Assembly: GCA_003978455.1 (NCBI GenBank)
Contig: QNZT01000069.1
Span: 1 to 5,429 of the forward strand
Length of the DNA stretch: 5,429 nt
Direction: 5' to 3'
Origin: Sulfurospirillum sp.
GTDB taxonomy: Bacteria > Campylobacterota > Campylobacteria > Campylobacterales > QNZT01
Shown one piece after another: positions 5,168-5,429 of the stretch (positions are counted from its first letter, which is position 1; each line of letters starts with the position of its first letter). The translations under genes were made by a program, and so were the position numbers. The notes beneath the pieces were generated by a model. It searched no databases. It had not been told where the DNA came from and saw only the letters and a list, made by a program, of their open reading frames with translations.

Positions 5168-5429
5168 TGCAGAAAAATATACGCAACTTCTCGATCATCG
5201 CCCACATCGATCATGGGAAAAGCACACTTGCAGACAGGCTCATCCAGGAGTGCGGTGCCGTCACGGAGCGTGAGATGAGTGCACAGATGATGGATACGAT
5301 GGATATCGAAAAAGAGCGCGGTATCACCATCAAGGCACAAAGCGTCCGGCTGCAGTATGAAAAGTATGGGGAAATCTACACACTCAACCTCATCGACACT
5401 CCGGGTCATGTGGATTTCTCCTACGAAGT
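5167..5429 (+). CDS. lepA: Elongation factor 4 (LepA GTPase), N-terminal fragment cut by the window edge
   Basis: An open frame runs from ATG 5167 to the window end (87 complete codons of a usual ~600). It starts MQKNIRNFSIIAHIDHGKST, the LepA N-terminus, with the G1/P-loop AHIDHGKST (12-20), the G2 region RGITIKAQ (51-58) and G3 DTPGH (77-81). The MDTMDIEKERGITIKAQ stretch (42-58) separates LepA from EF-G and the tetracycline-resistance proteins. LepA is a ribosome-binding translational GTPase linked to ribosome assembly and back-translocation or stalled-ribosome handling. Its ATG overlaps the prs TGA (TGATG) and no clear Shine-Dalgarno is present, so translation is probably coupled to prs. 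Confidence 0.96.
   Translation, partial: MQKNIRNFSIIAHIDHGKSTLADRLIQECGAVTEREMSAQMMDTMDIEKERGITIKAQSVRLQYEKYGEIYTLNLIDTPGHVDFSYE

Noticed and set aside
5134..5409. 91-codon minus-strand frame at the right edge
   Set aside because: It is opposite the lepA N-terminus, which has unmistakable G1, G2 and G3 motifs.

Overview
The window looks like ordinary chromosome from a Campylobacterota (epsilonproteobacterial) species, most plausibly a Sulfurovum-like marine or vent chemolithotroph. This rests on three things: protein character (compact ~416-aa Pgi, DapE with the succinylase-branch signature, prs directly followed by lepA), very tight gene packing, and moderate-GC genes separated by very AT-rich spacers. 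The genus is an inference from general familiarity, not from a database match.

Layout. Positions 1-3545 carry five genes on the minus strand, read right to left: a small lipoprotein (3545-3201), dapE (3191-2097), pgi (2086-836), a mannosyl/glucosyl-3-phosphoglycerate phosphatase-family HAD enzyme (846-91), and the first 33 codons of a probable glycerate 2-kinase (101 to the window edge). Gaps are 9 and 10 nt, followed by two 11-nt overlaps, so this is very probably one operon. Positions 3546-3860 form a divergent, AT-rich intergenic region with candidate promoters in both directions and several inverted repeats. Positions 3861-4133 (+) encode a small secreted protein of unknown function. A 104-nt spacer follows with a weak hairpin and a candidate promoter. 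Then come prs (4238-5167, +) and the 5' end of lepA (from 5167, +), whose start overlaps the prs stop by one base.

How the genes fit together. DapE serves lysine/meso-diaminopimelate (peptidoglycan) synthesis, Pgi interconverts hexose phosphates, and Prs makes PRPP for nucleotides, His and Trp. LepA is the ribosome-associated GTPase EF4. The two distal minus-strand genes (phosphoglycosyl-glycerate phosphatase and glycerate kinase) hint at metabolism of a glycosylglycerate compatible solute: the phosphatase would release the solute, and the kinase would recycle glycerate to phosphoglycerate. No synthase or hydrolase gene is visible here, so this pathway is an inference.

No RNA gene, mobile element, CRISPR array or obviously novel system was seen. 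The items most worth a second look are the truncated gene at the left edge and its pairing with the phosphatase, the EF-hand-like loop in the lipoprotein, the uncharacterised small secreted protein, and the palindromes in the divergent promoter region.
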